Origin: Candidatus Zixiibacteriota bacterium
GTDB lineage: Bacteria > Zixibacteria > MSB-5A5 > GN15 > FEB-12
Direction of reading: 5' to 3'
DNA length: 64,000 nt
Assembly: GCA_017999435.1 (NCBI GenBank)
Contig: JAGNLV010000002.1
Coordinates: forward strand, 610,161 to 674,160
The translations under genes were made by a program, and so were the position numbers. Positions 27,274 to 35,420 of the stretch are shown here, one piece after another (position 1 is the first letter of the stretch; each line of letters opens with the position of its first letter). The notes beneath the pieces are model-generated. The model saw only the letters and a list, made by a program, of their open reading frames with translations, did not search any database and had not been told where the DNA came from.

Positions 27274-28115
27274 TGCTGGATTTTTTCCACGCGGTGACGC
27301 AGTATACGTTCGTGCTGAACGCTCTCCTCACCGGGATCCTGGCGAGCGTGGCGTGCGGGATGGTGGGGTCGTTCGTGGTGGCGCGACGGATCACCTATAT
27401 CGCGGGCGGGATCGCGCACAGCGTGCTGGGAGGCATGGGGGTGGCGCGGTGGCTGGAGCTGGTCCACGGCTGGCCGGTCAAGCCGCTCTACGGGGCGGTG
27501 GCGGCGGCCTTGGCGGCGGCCCTGACGATCGGAGTGGTGAGCCTGAAAGCGCGCGAGCGGGAGGACACGGTGATCGGGGCGATCTGGGCGATCGGGATGG
27601 CGGTGGGGATCCTTTTCATTGCGGCGACGCCCGGCTACAATGAGGACCTGATGAGTTACCTATTCGGCAACATTCTGATGGTCGGCCCGGTTGATTTGTG
27701 GCTCATCGGGGGGCTGGATCTTGGCGTGATGGCCGTGACCCTGCTGTTTTTCAACCAGTTGCAGGCTGTCTGTTTCGACGAAGAATTCGCCCGCGTCCGC
27801 GGCCTGAATGTCGAGGCCTACTACCTGCTGCTGCTGGGGCTGACGGCGCTGACGGTGGTGATCCTGGTGACGGTCGTGGGGATCGTGCTCGTGATCGCGC
27901 TGCTCACGCTGCCGGTGGCGGTGGCGGGGTATTTCGCCCGGACGCTGGGGCGGATCATGGCCGCATCGATCGGGCTGTCAATTTTGTTCACGGTCGCGGG
28001 GCTGGCGGCGAGTTTCGGGCCGAATCTCCCGGCCGGAGCCATGATCATCATGGCGGCCGGGGGAAGCTACCTTGCGGTGGTGGCGGCGACGCGGCTGCGG
28101 CGGGCGATCCGGTAG
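27273..28115 (+). CDS. Metal ABC transporter permease (ZnuB-like)
   Basis: 280 residues from ATG 27273, overlapping the ATPase stop by one base (TGATG). Eight or so membrane helices of the ABC-3 family. Characteristic pieces are GMVGSFVVARRITYIAGGIAHSVLGG near the N-terminus, FGNILMV in the middle and LLTLPVAVAGYFARTLGRIM near the C-terminus. It forms the inner-membrane channel for the metal delivered by the lipoprotein. It is the third and last gene of the importer operon. Confidence 0.92.
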   Translation: MLDFFHAVTQYTFVLNALLTGILASVACGMVGSFVVARRITYIAGGIAHSVLGGMGVARWLELVHGWPVKPLYGAVAAALAAALTIGVVSLKAREREDTVIGAIWAIGMAVGILFIAATPGYNEDLMSYLFGNILMVGPVDLWLIGGLDLGVMAVTLLFFNQLQAVCFDEEFARVRGLNVEAYYLLLLGLTALTVVILVTVVGIVLVIALLTLPVAVAGYFARTLGRIMAASIGLSILFTVAGLAASFGPNLPAGAMIIMAAGGSYLAVVAATRLRRAIR

Positions 28116-28159
28116 AACGGGACGGGCGCGCGGAAGTCTGTGGGCGGGCGATTCTTTGG

Positions 28160-28187
28160 TTGACCTCCCCCCGTAATATGTTATCTT
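28160..28187 (+). promoter_or_regulatory. Promoter of the M4 peptidase gene
   Basis: TTGACC (28160-28165), 16-bp spacer, TATCTT (28182-28187). It implies a leader of about 125 nt before ATG 28320. Confidence 0.65.
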
Positions 28188-28319
28188 GATTTGTGCCACA
28201 TAGAGATTAGTCCGCCGACGAGTCTCCGCGTTTTTTGGCCTTGCCTGATTGACATGTGCGAAATTGGCCATTCCGGATGAAGCATACGAACCGTCTATAT
28301 GCCCGCAATTGGAGGATCA

Positions 28320-31300
28320 ATGAAAGCGCTCGTGCTAACGGTAACGCTCTGCCTGTTGGTGGCCGGGGCTGTCTTCGCAGCGAATGACGAGGAGGGACCG
28401 GCCGGATCCAACCGGCTTCGCCTCGACCCCAATGTGACCAGGTACCTGGAGTCTGAGGACGGGGTTCCGCTTTATGTTTCTGGTACTTTTGCGCAGAAGG
28501 TGGCGCGCGGGAACGAAGCCGCGTCGGCCTACAGCTTCTTTGAGGAATACAAAGCATCGTACCGCATGACCGATCCCCGCGCGGAGCTGGCGGTCGAGCG
28601 GCTGGTGACGGATGACCTGGGGATGCGGCACCTACGCATGACGCAGCGGTACCGGGGGCTGCCGGTGATCGGCGGCGACCTGGTCGTGCATTTCACGGCG
28701 CAGGATCAGCTCCGGGGGGTCAACGGGACGTTTGTACCCGGGATCTCTCTGGAGGTCACGCCGCAGCTGGCCGCGGCCGAGGCGGTGCGGCTGGCGGAAA
28801 CCGACCTCGCATCGTTCTTCGGCCAAGGCACGCCGGCCGAGCCGCAGCTGGTGGTGTTCCCCTGGGAGGGGACGACGCACCTCGCATGGCGGCTGTTCCT
28901 CTACTCCGACACGCCGATGGGGCGGTGGGAGTACTTCATCGACGCCCGGTCCGGCGCGGTGATCTACAAGGCTAACCGGATCATGAACAGCGACGCGATC
29001 GGAACCGGGATCGGCGTGATGGGCGCGGCCCGCGACCATATCGACGTCGACTACACCGGCTCGACCTACCAGATGAAGGACTACACACGGCAGGCGGCCA
29101 ACAACCCGCACGGGCACGACGGGCAGATGCCGGCGGGGAACTATATTCAAACGAACATCGCCGGCTCCACGCTTCCGGGGTCGATCGCCACGGACGCCGA
29201 CAACTACTGGGATGTGGCGGCGACGCAGCGGCCGGCGGTGGACGGGCAGGTGTACACGGCGCTGATGTACGACTACCTGCTGGCCCATTTCGGGCGCAAC
29301 GGCTACAACAACGCCGGGGCGAGCATGCTCACGATCGTCAACTACAGCGGCGACGGCAACGACAACGCGTACTGGGACGGCTCGCGGATCGTGGTCTGGA
29401 GCTGGTCGACCGGGTGGCGCTCGCTGGCCGGCTGTCCCGACGTGATCGCCCACGAGTGGGGGCACGCGGTGACCGAGTATGAATCGAACCTCGTGTACCA
29501 GAAGGAGCCGGGGGCGCTCAACGAATCGTTTTCGGACATGATCGGGGCGGCGTTCGAGTTCTACTACGACACGCTGGACGTCCCCGACTGGGATATGGGC
29601 GAGAACGGCCGGACCACGGGCGTGGCGTTCCGGTCGATGGACAACCCGCACGAGTTCGGGGATCCGGACACCTACGGCACCGGCGACCCGTATTGGGTTG
29701 ACGTAGTCAACTGCACGCCGAGCTCCTGGAACGACTACTGCGGCGTGCACACCAACAGCGGCGTCGGCAACAAGTGGTTCTTCCTGCTGTCGGACGGCGG
29801 GACGCACAACGGCGTGACGGTCACCGGCATCGGCGTGCACAACGCGATCAGGGTGGCCTACCGGGCCAACGCCTACTACTGGAACAGCCAGACGACCTAC
29901 CACGAGGCGGCCATTGCGACCCTGGATGCGGCCGATGATCTCGATCCCAGCGGCCTGTGGTCGCAGCGGGCCGCGCGGGCGTGGACAGCGGTGAATGTCG
30001 CCGTGCCCCTGCCGGGACTCGCGTTCTCATTCCCGGACGGTGTGCCGTCGACAATCACCCCGACCGACTCGACCGGTTTCCCGGTGGTGATCGCGGGCGT
30101 CTACGGCGGCGAGATGATGACCGGGAGCCAGCGGCTGCACTACCGGACCGACGGCGGCGCGTGGGAGCACCAGGTGATGGCGCCGGCGGCCGGGGATACG
30201 TTCACGGCGATGCTCCCGCCGGCCGAGTGCGGCAGCACGGTCGAGTTCTACTTCAGCGCCCGGCTGAGCGACGGCACGACCTATGAAGAAGCGAGCATGG
30301 CCAATCCGCTCTCCGCGATTCCGATGACGGAGGTTACGGAGGTGATGGATGACAATTTCCAGACGAACCTTGGCTGGACGGTGACGAGCACGGCGACGGC
30401 CGGGCAGTGGCAGCGCGGCACGCCGGTGGGCGGCGGCGACCGCGGCGATCCGCCGACCGACTACGACGGCTCGGGCCAGTGCTACCTCACGGGGAACACC
30501 GACGGCGACTCGGATATCGACGGCGGCACGACGACGCTGATCTCGCCCACCTTCGATTTGTCGGGCGGCGACGCCGAGGTGAGCTACGCGCGCTGGTTTT
30601 CCAACACATACGGCTCGGCGCCGAATGAGGACGTGATGGAGGTGTTCGCCTCCAACGATAACGGCAACAGCTGGGTGCTGGTGGAGACGGTCGGCCCGGT
30701 CGATGAGGCCGGCGGCGGCTGGTACACCCACTCGTTCCTGGTGGGGAACTTCCTCACGCCGAGCGCGCAGATGAAAGTGCGGTTCGTGGCCGGCGATCTC
30801 GGGAGCGGCTCGGTGGTCGAGGCGGGGGTGGACGCGTTCAAGGTGACGCGCTTCACTTGCAACAGCGGCATCCCGGCGCCGGCGATTCAGACGACCGATG
30901 TCCCCGACTGGACTATCGGCGTGGCCTGCAGCCAGCAGTTGGCGGCCACGGGCGGGACGGGCGCGCTGACGTGGAGCGATCTGAACGGCGACCTGGTCGG
31001 GACGGGGCTGAGCCTCACCACCGACGGGCTCCTGACCGGTACGCCCTCGGCGGCCGGACCGATCACGTTCACGGCGCTCGTCACGGACGAAAATGCGCAG
31101 ACTGATCAGCAGCTCCTGAATTTCACGATCAACAGCGCGGTGGTGGTCAACGCCGCCACGCTGCCCGACTGGACGGCCGGCGTGGCGTACGCGCAGCAGC
31201 TCACGGCGAGCGGCGGGACGGGCGCCCGGACATTCAGCGACAAGCTCAACAGCCTGGCGGGCACGGGCCTGACTCTGAACGCCGCGGGCGCGCTGACCGG

Positions 31301-31868
31301 GACGCCGGCCGCGGCCGGGTCGATCGGTTTCACGGCGCTCGCGACCGACGCGGTCGGGGCGACGGGGGAACGGGTGTTCGGTTTCACGGTTAATCCGGCC
31401 GTGAGTATCACGACCGCGAGTCTCCCCGACGGCAAGGCCGGGGAAGCCTACACGCACGCTATGGAGGGAACCGGCGGGACCGGCGCGCTGGTGTGGTCGG
31501 ACGCCGGCGGCACGCTGGCGGGACTCGGACTGGCGATCTCGGACGCCGGCCTCATTACCGGCGCGCCGGTCGACAGCGGGACGTTCACTCTCACGCTCCA
31601 GGCGGCCGATCAGGTCGGGTCGACCGACCAGGTCGAACTGTCGCTCCACGTGGCTCCCGCGTTCATCTGCGGCGACATCGACGGCGACGGAACGATCGGG
31701 GTGGCCGACGTCACCTACCTGGTCGCGTTCATGTTCCGGGGCGGCGAGGCGCCGCCGATCATGGCGGCGGCCGATTTGAACGCCACCGGGGCGATCGAGG
31801 TGAACGATCTCACCATGTTGATTTCGTACCTGTTCCGCAGCGGTCCCCTGCCTACCTGCGCACCATAA
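28320..31868 (+). CDS. Secreted M4-family metallopeptidase with Ig-like repeats and dockerin-like tail
   Basis: 1182 residues from ATG 28320 with ribosome site GGAGG at 28311-28315. Signal peptide MKALVLTVTLCLLVAGAVFA; a propeptide with FTP/PepSY character (about 50-210); a thermolysin-like catalytic domain with H378EWGH382 and Glu402 in GALNESFSD as zinc ligands. After about residue 560 come a beta domain, a MAM/jelly-roll-like module (DNFQTNLGWTVTSTATAGQW onward, about 677-850) and three putative Ig repeats (LPDWTAGVAYAQQLTASGGTGA style). Two EF-hand/dockerin-like repeats close the protein (GDIDGDGTIGVADVTYLVAF; ADLNATGAIEVNDLTMLISY). It is an extracellular zinc endopeptidase, probably autoprocessed. 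Confidence 0.92.
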   Translation: MKALVLTVTLCLLVAGAVFAANDEEGPAGSNRLRLDPNVTRYLESEDGVPLYVSGTFAQKVARGNEAASAYSFFEEYKASYRMTDPRAELAVERLVTDDLGMRHLRMTQRYRGLPVIGGDLVVHFTAQDQLRGVNGTFVPGISLEVTPQLAAAEAVRLAETDLASFFGQGTPAEPQLVVFPWEGTTHLAWRLFLYSDTPMGRWEYFIDARSGAVIYKANRIMNSDAIGTGIGVMGAARDHIDVDYTGSTYQMKDYTRQAANNPHGHDGQMPAGNYIQTNIAGSTLPGSIATDADNYWDVAATQRPAVDGQVYTALMYDYLLAHFGRNGYNNAGASMLTIVNYSGDGNDNAYWDGSRIVVWSWSTGWRSLAGCPDVIAHEWGHAVTEYESNLVYQKEPGALNESFSDMIGAAFEFYYDTLDVPDWDMGENGRTTGVAFRSMDNPHEFGDPDTYGTGDPYWVDVVNCTPSSWNDYCGVHTNSGVGNKWFFLLSDGGTHNGVTVTGIGVHNAIRVAYRANAYYWNSQTTYHEAAIATLDAADDLDPSGLWSQRAARAWTAVNVAVPLPGLAFSFPDGVPSTITPTDSTGFPVVIAGVYGGEMMTGSQRLHYRTDGGAWEHQVMAPAAGDTFTAMLPPAECGSTVEFYFSARLSDGTTYEEASMANPLSAIPMTEVTEVMDDNFQTNLGWTVTSTATAGQWQRGTPVGGGDRGDPPTDYDGSGQCYLTGNTDGDSDIDGGTTTLISPTFDLSGGDAEVSYARWFSNTYGSAPNEDVMEVFASNDNGNSWVLVETVGPVDEAGGGWYTHSFLVGNFLTPSAQMKVRFVAGDLGSGSVVEAGVDAFKVTRFTCNSGIPAPAIQTTDVPDWTIGVACSQQLAATGGTGALTWSDLNGDLVGTGLSLTTDGLLTGTPSAAGPITFTALVTDENAQTDQQLLNFTINSAVVVNAATLPDWTAGVAYAQQLTASGGTGARTFSDKLNSLAGTGLTLNAAGALTGTPAAAGSIGFTALATDAVGATGERVFGFTVNPAVSITTASLPDGKAGEAYTHAMEGTGGTGALVWSDAGGTLAGLGLAISDAGLITGAPVDSGTFTLTLQAADQVGSTDQVELSLHVAPAFICGDIDGDGTIGVADVTYLVAFMFRGGEAPPIMAAADLNATGAIEVNDLTMLISYLFRSGPLPTCAP

Positions 31869-31875
31869 TCTCGTG

Positions 31876-31911
31876 ACACCCCCGGGGCCGCCTGCCCCGG
31901 GGGTGTTCTTC
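31876..31911 (+). terminator. Terminator between the M4 and M28 peptidase genes
   Basis: Perfect 13-bp stem ACACCCCCGGGGC / GCCCCGGGGGTGT with a 5-nt loop, followed by TCTT. It is only a short T tract and may attenuate rather than end transcription into the M28 gene. Confidence 0.75.
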
Positions 31912-31948
31912 AAGGCCGCGACCGGCGGCCGAATGGGAGATGTCTCAT

Positions 31949-34807
31949 ATGCGTTACCGGATATGTCTTGTGATCTGTGCGATCCTGTGCGGGATCGCCC
32001 CGGCGGCCGGTGCGGCCGACCTCTACCGTGTGGCCGTGGAGAGCGCGGCCGACGCGCGGGCGCTGAACGCCGCCGGCGTGGATGCGGCCGTACGGGTGCG
32101 GGGGGGATACCTCGTCCTGGTCGATGCCCGGGCTCTCCCGGCGCTCGCCGAGAGCGGGCTGCGCTACGACCTGATCGCGACCACTGTCGACCGCAGCACG
32201 CTGGCGCTCGGCACGCACCACGACGGCGCCAACCCGGGCGGATATCCGACGGTGTATGCCGAGGACGGCGTGCGCCTCTACCGGGTGGAGCCGGGAGACG
32301 TGCGGGACAGGGCGGAGGCGGACGGTCTCGCGTCGTTGCCCCCAGGGAGCCGGCGAATCGTGTACCGCGAGCCGGCGCCTCGGGAGGTGAAGCAGCGCGC
32401 GCCGGGGAGCCTGGACCTCGAGACGCTGATCGCCCTGGTGCGGCAGGACTCGCTGCAGTCGTACACACTCCAGCTCCAGGCCTTCCCCAACCGGGTCACC
32501 GGTTCCCTGGGGAACCGGCAGTCGCGCGACTGGCTCCAGAACCGCCTCATCAGCTACGGCCTTGACTCTGCGTACCAGGACAGCTTTCTCTACGGCTCGA
32601 CAAACTGCCAGAACGTCATCGGCGTCAAGATGGGGACGACCCTCCCCGACCACCGCATTGTGGTCGGGGCGCACCGGGACGCGGTGTCGGGCTCGCCGGG
32701 AGCGGACGACAACGGCTCCGGGACGGCGGCCGTGCTCGAGATGGCGCGGGTGATGGCGGACATACCGACGGAGATGACGTGGGTGTTCGCGCTGTTCGAC
32801 TCCGAGGAGCAGGGGCTGAACGGATCCTACCACTACGCGGCCTCGGCGGCGGCCAACGGCGACAGCATTATCATGATGCTGAACATGGATATGATCGGAT
32901 ACAACGGAAACGTGAACAACGTGAGCGTGCACTACGGCGAGGACACGGTGTGGGCCTCGCGCTGGAAGATCATCGCTGACTCGCTGTCGACGAACCTGAT
33001 CGGGTACTTCAGCGGATCGGCCTCGAACTCCGACCACTACCCGTTCCAGCAGGAAGGGTATGACGTCGTCTTCCTCATCGAGTACAACTTCTCGACCGTG
33101 TACCACTCGGAGCAGGACAGCACGACCTATATGAGTTTTCCGTACATGCGGCGGATCGTGCAGGCGTCGCTGGCGACCGCGTACGACGCGGACGGCGCGT
33201 ACCTGCCGACGCCGGGGGTGCTCTTCACGGAAGTCGACCCGATCCCATTCATGGTGCCGCCGGTGGACACGTCCGAGTTTCTGATCTCCATCACGCCCGG
33301 TCCGGGCGGGGCGATTGCCCCCGGCAGCGCGCAGGTGCACTTCCGGTACGACGCCGGGGCGTGGCAGACCGGACCGCTGGCCGATCTCGGCGGCGGCACG
33401 TACGCGGTCCCGCTGCCTGGACCGCTCTGCGGGGAAAGGGTGCAGTTCTATGTGAGCGCGGCCGAGGTAACGACCGGGATGTACACCTATCCGGACTCGG
33501 CCTCGCCGTGGTCGGCGGCGGCGGCGACGCAATTCACCACCGCGCTGGCCGACAATTTTGAAACGGCGCAGGGGTGGACGGTGACGGGGAACGCGACCGC
33601 CGGTCAGTGGGCGCGGGGCGTGCCGGCGGGCGGCGGATCGCGCGGTGATCCCCCGACCGATTTCGACGGCTCGGGCCAGTGCTACCTCACCGGCAACAGC
33701 GCGGGGGATTCCGACGTCGACGGGGGCACGACCTACCTGACCTCGCCGACGTTCGACGCCACCGGGGGGGATGATGCCCTCGTGCACTACGCGCGCTGGT
33801 ACTCCAATGACTTCGGGGCCAGCCCCTATGAAGACTACATGGACGTCCACGTGTCGAACAACAACGGCAGCACGTGGACGCTCGTGGAACGGGTCGGACC
33901 CTCCGGGACGCAAGTCTCGGGCGGGTGGTTCGAGCATTCGTTTGAGATCGGGGACTTCACGGCGCCCACAAACCAGATGCGGCTGCGCTTCACCGTGGGG
34001 GATCTCGGCAGCGGGTCGGTGGTCGAGGCGGCCGTGGACGCCGTGAGCGTGACGGCGTACACGTGCGAGGAAGGGTACTTCGTCATCACGACCGAGGATC
34101 TCCCGGACTGGACGGCGGGGGTTCCCTACTCCGTGCAGCTCGAAGCGGGGGGCGGGGTCGGCGCGCGGACGTGGGCGGACAAATTCGGCGACCTGCTCGG
34201 CACCGGACTGAGCCTGTCCTCCGGCGGGCTGGTAAGCGGCACGCCCACGGCGTCGGGAACGATCGCTTTCACGGCGACGTGCACGGACGAGGCGGACAGC
34301 ACGGTTGAGAAGGCGTTTTCCTTCCTGATGAATGCGCCGGTGTCGATCGCCACGCGGTCGTTGCCGAACGGAGTGGTGGGGGAGGCGTACGCCCAGACGC
34401 TGACGGCGGTGGGCGGAACGGGCGGCCGCACGTGGAGCGAGCCGGGCGGCGGCCTGGCGGGCACCGGGCTGACCCTTGCGGCCAACGGCCTGCTGAGCGG
34501 GACGCCGACTGCGGCCGGCCCGATCGGCTTCACGGCCCGCGTGGAGGATGCGGTCGGGGGCTTCGACGAGGAGTCGTTCTCTTTCGTGATCGAGCTCCCC
34601 TACGTGTGCGGGGATGTCGACAACTCCGGCGAGGCGCCCAATGTGGCCGATCTGACATTCCTCGTCAACCACCTGTTCCGGGGCGGGCCGATGCCCCCGG
34701 TGGCGGAGGCGGCGGATGTCAACGGCGATGGGAATCTGACGGTGGCGGATCTGACGCGGCTGATCGATTTCCTCTTCCGTGCGGGCGGGCCGCTGGAGTG
34801 TGAGTGA
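31949..34807 (+). CDS. Secreted M28-family aminopeptidase with Ig-like repeats and dockerin-like tail
   Basis: 952 residues from ATG 31949 (GGGAG ribosome site 9 bp upstream; the ATG at 31940 abuts that site). Signal MRYRICLVICAILCGIAPAAGA. The catalytic domain has M28 zinc-ligand blocks VVGAHRDAVSGSPGADDNGSGTAA, FALFDSEEQGLNGS and MLNMDMIGYNG, and a later His in STVYHSEQDST. Downstream are a beta domain, a MAM-like module nearly the same as in the preceding M4 protein (DNFETAQGWTVTGNATAGQW) and two putative Ig repeats. Paired calcium-type repeats close it (GDVDNSGEAPNVADLTFLVN; ADVNGDGNLTVADLTRLIDF). It is probably an extracellular exopeptidase working on M4 products. Confidence 0.9.
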   Translation: MRYRICLVICAILCGIAPAAGAADLYRVAVESAADARALNAAGVDAAVRVRGGYLVLVDARALPALAESGLRYDLIATTVDRSTLALGTHHDGANPGGYPTVYAEDGVRLYRVEPGDVRDRAEADGLASLPPGSRRIVYREPAPREVKQRAPGSLDLETLIALVRQDSLQSYTLQLQAFPNRVTGSLGNRQSRDWLQNRLISYGLDSAYQDSFLYGSTNCQNVIGVKMGTTLPDHRIVVGAHRDAVSGSPGADDNGSGTAAVLEMARVMADIPTEMTWVFALFDSEEQGLNGSYHYAASAAANGDSIIMMLNMDMIGYNGNVNNVSVHYGEDTVWASRWKIIADSLSTNLIGYFSGSASNSDHYPFQQEGYDVVFLIEYNFSTVYHSEQDSTTYMSFPYMRRIVQASLATAYDADGAYLPTPGVLFTEVDPIPFMVPPVDTSEFLISITPGPGGAIAPGSAQVHFRYDAGAWQTGPLADLGGGTYAVPLPGPLCGERVQFYVSAAEVTTGMYTYPDSASPWSAAAATQFTTALADNFETAQGWTVTGNATAGQWARGVPAGGGSRGDPPTDFDGSGQCYLTGNSAGDSDVDGGTTYLTSPTFDATGGDDALVHYARWYSNDFGASPYEDYMDVHVSNNNGSTWTLVERVGPSGTQVSGGWFEHSFEIGDFTAPTNQMRLRFTVGDLGSGSVVEAAVDAVSVTAYTCEEGYFVITTEDLPDWTAGVPYSVQLEAGGGVGARTWADKFGDLLGTGLSLSSGGLVSGTPTASGTIAFTATCTDEADSTVEKAFSFLMNAPVSIATRSLPNGVVGEAYAQTLTAVGGTGGRTWSEPGGGLAGTGLTLAANGLLSGTPTAAGPIGFTARVEDAVGGFDEESFSFVIELPYVCGDVDNSGEAPNVADLTFLVNHLFRGGPMPPVAEAADVNGDGNLTVADLTRLIDFLFRAGGPLECE

Positions 34808-34942
34808 TGTCCGGCGGGACCCTCAACCCCGGGCTGAGAGTAGAATTCACCTTGGCCGATTGCAGCGGGAAAGGTGGAATTTACCCGCGGCCCGACTTGG
34901 GGAAGGATAAGATCGCGTAAGTTGTTGCCTGATAGTGTATTA

Positions 34943-34994
34943 AAAATGACAATCAGAACGTGTTTTGGCACGCGTTTTGATTGTCATTTTTTTG
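34943..34994 (+). terminator. Terminator downstream of the M28 gene
   Basis: AAAATGACAATCA / TGATTGTCATTTT stem with a second inner CGTG/CACG pairing, followed by seven T residues. The flanking A-run makes it potentially bidirectional. Confidence 0.85.
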
Positions 34995-35225
34995 TCATTG
35001 CACTTACGAAGCAGCCGAACTTGGCTTCCGGCCCAACCGAGCCAGTCCGGAAGAGAAAAGACGTCTCACTATTGCAAGGGTGGGATTGTTGACAGGGGTA
35101 GATCGAAGAGTCGTCAAGACGTCGGGTCATGAGGGGGACGACAATTTCGGTCAGGGACTTGTGAGGACTTGCAAGTGGGGAGTGACTGGGGGCTTCATGC
35201 AGCCGCCCGGCTGGTGATGAGTTAA

Positions 35226-35265
35226 GACCCGGTAGCTGCCTACTCACTGCCGGGTCGCCTTTTGC
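35226..35265 (+). terminator. Terminator-like hairpin
   Basis: GACCCGG / CCGGGTC stem with a 17-nt loop, then GCCTTTTGC. No gene immediately precedes it. Confidence 0.5.
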
Positions 35266-35286
35266 TACCATACACCCATCAGAGAT

Positions 35287-35325
35287 GGGGACCGGTTCTC
35301 CTACGCCGGTCCCCGTTCTTTTTGC
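35287..35325 (+). terminator. Terminator-like hairpin before the M6 gene
   Basis: Perfect 9-bp stem GGGGACCGG / CCGGTCCCC with a 10-nt loop, followed by GTTCTTTTTG. Confidence 0.75.
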
Positions 35326-35420
35326 GCCGGCCGGAAATCGGCGGGGAGACCGACCCGGCTGTCCGTATGGTAAGGTAGAATGGACGAATCTGTCATCTCG
35401 GGTCCGGTGAGAGGAATCCT

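Larger units (their letters stand above)
34808..35420. other. AT-richer intergenic region with three terminator-like hairpins
   Basis: No protein-coding frame is convincing. Hairpins followed by T tracts lie at 34943-34994, 35226-35265 and 35287-35325. TTGACA occurs at 35088. The stretch 35090-35230 lies between terminators and could specify a small RNA, but no known RNA family is recognisable. Confidence 0.5.

Noticed and set aside
30027..34672. Two long minus-strand frames (813 and 920 codons) opposite the M4 and M28 peptidases
   Set aside because: Mirror images of Gly/Thr/Asp-rich coding sequence; no start signals or domains.
34984..35271. 95-codon minus-strand frame in the hairpin-rich gap
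   Set aside because: It overlaps terminators and lacks a ribosome site and coding pattern.
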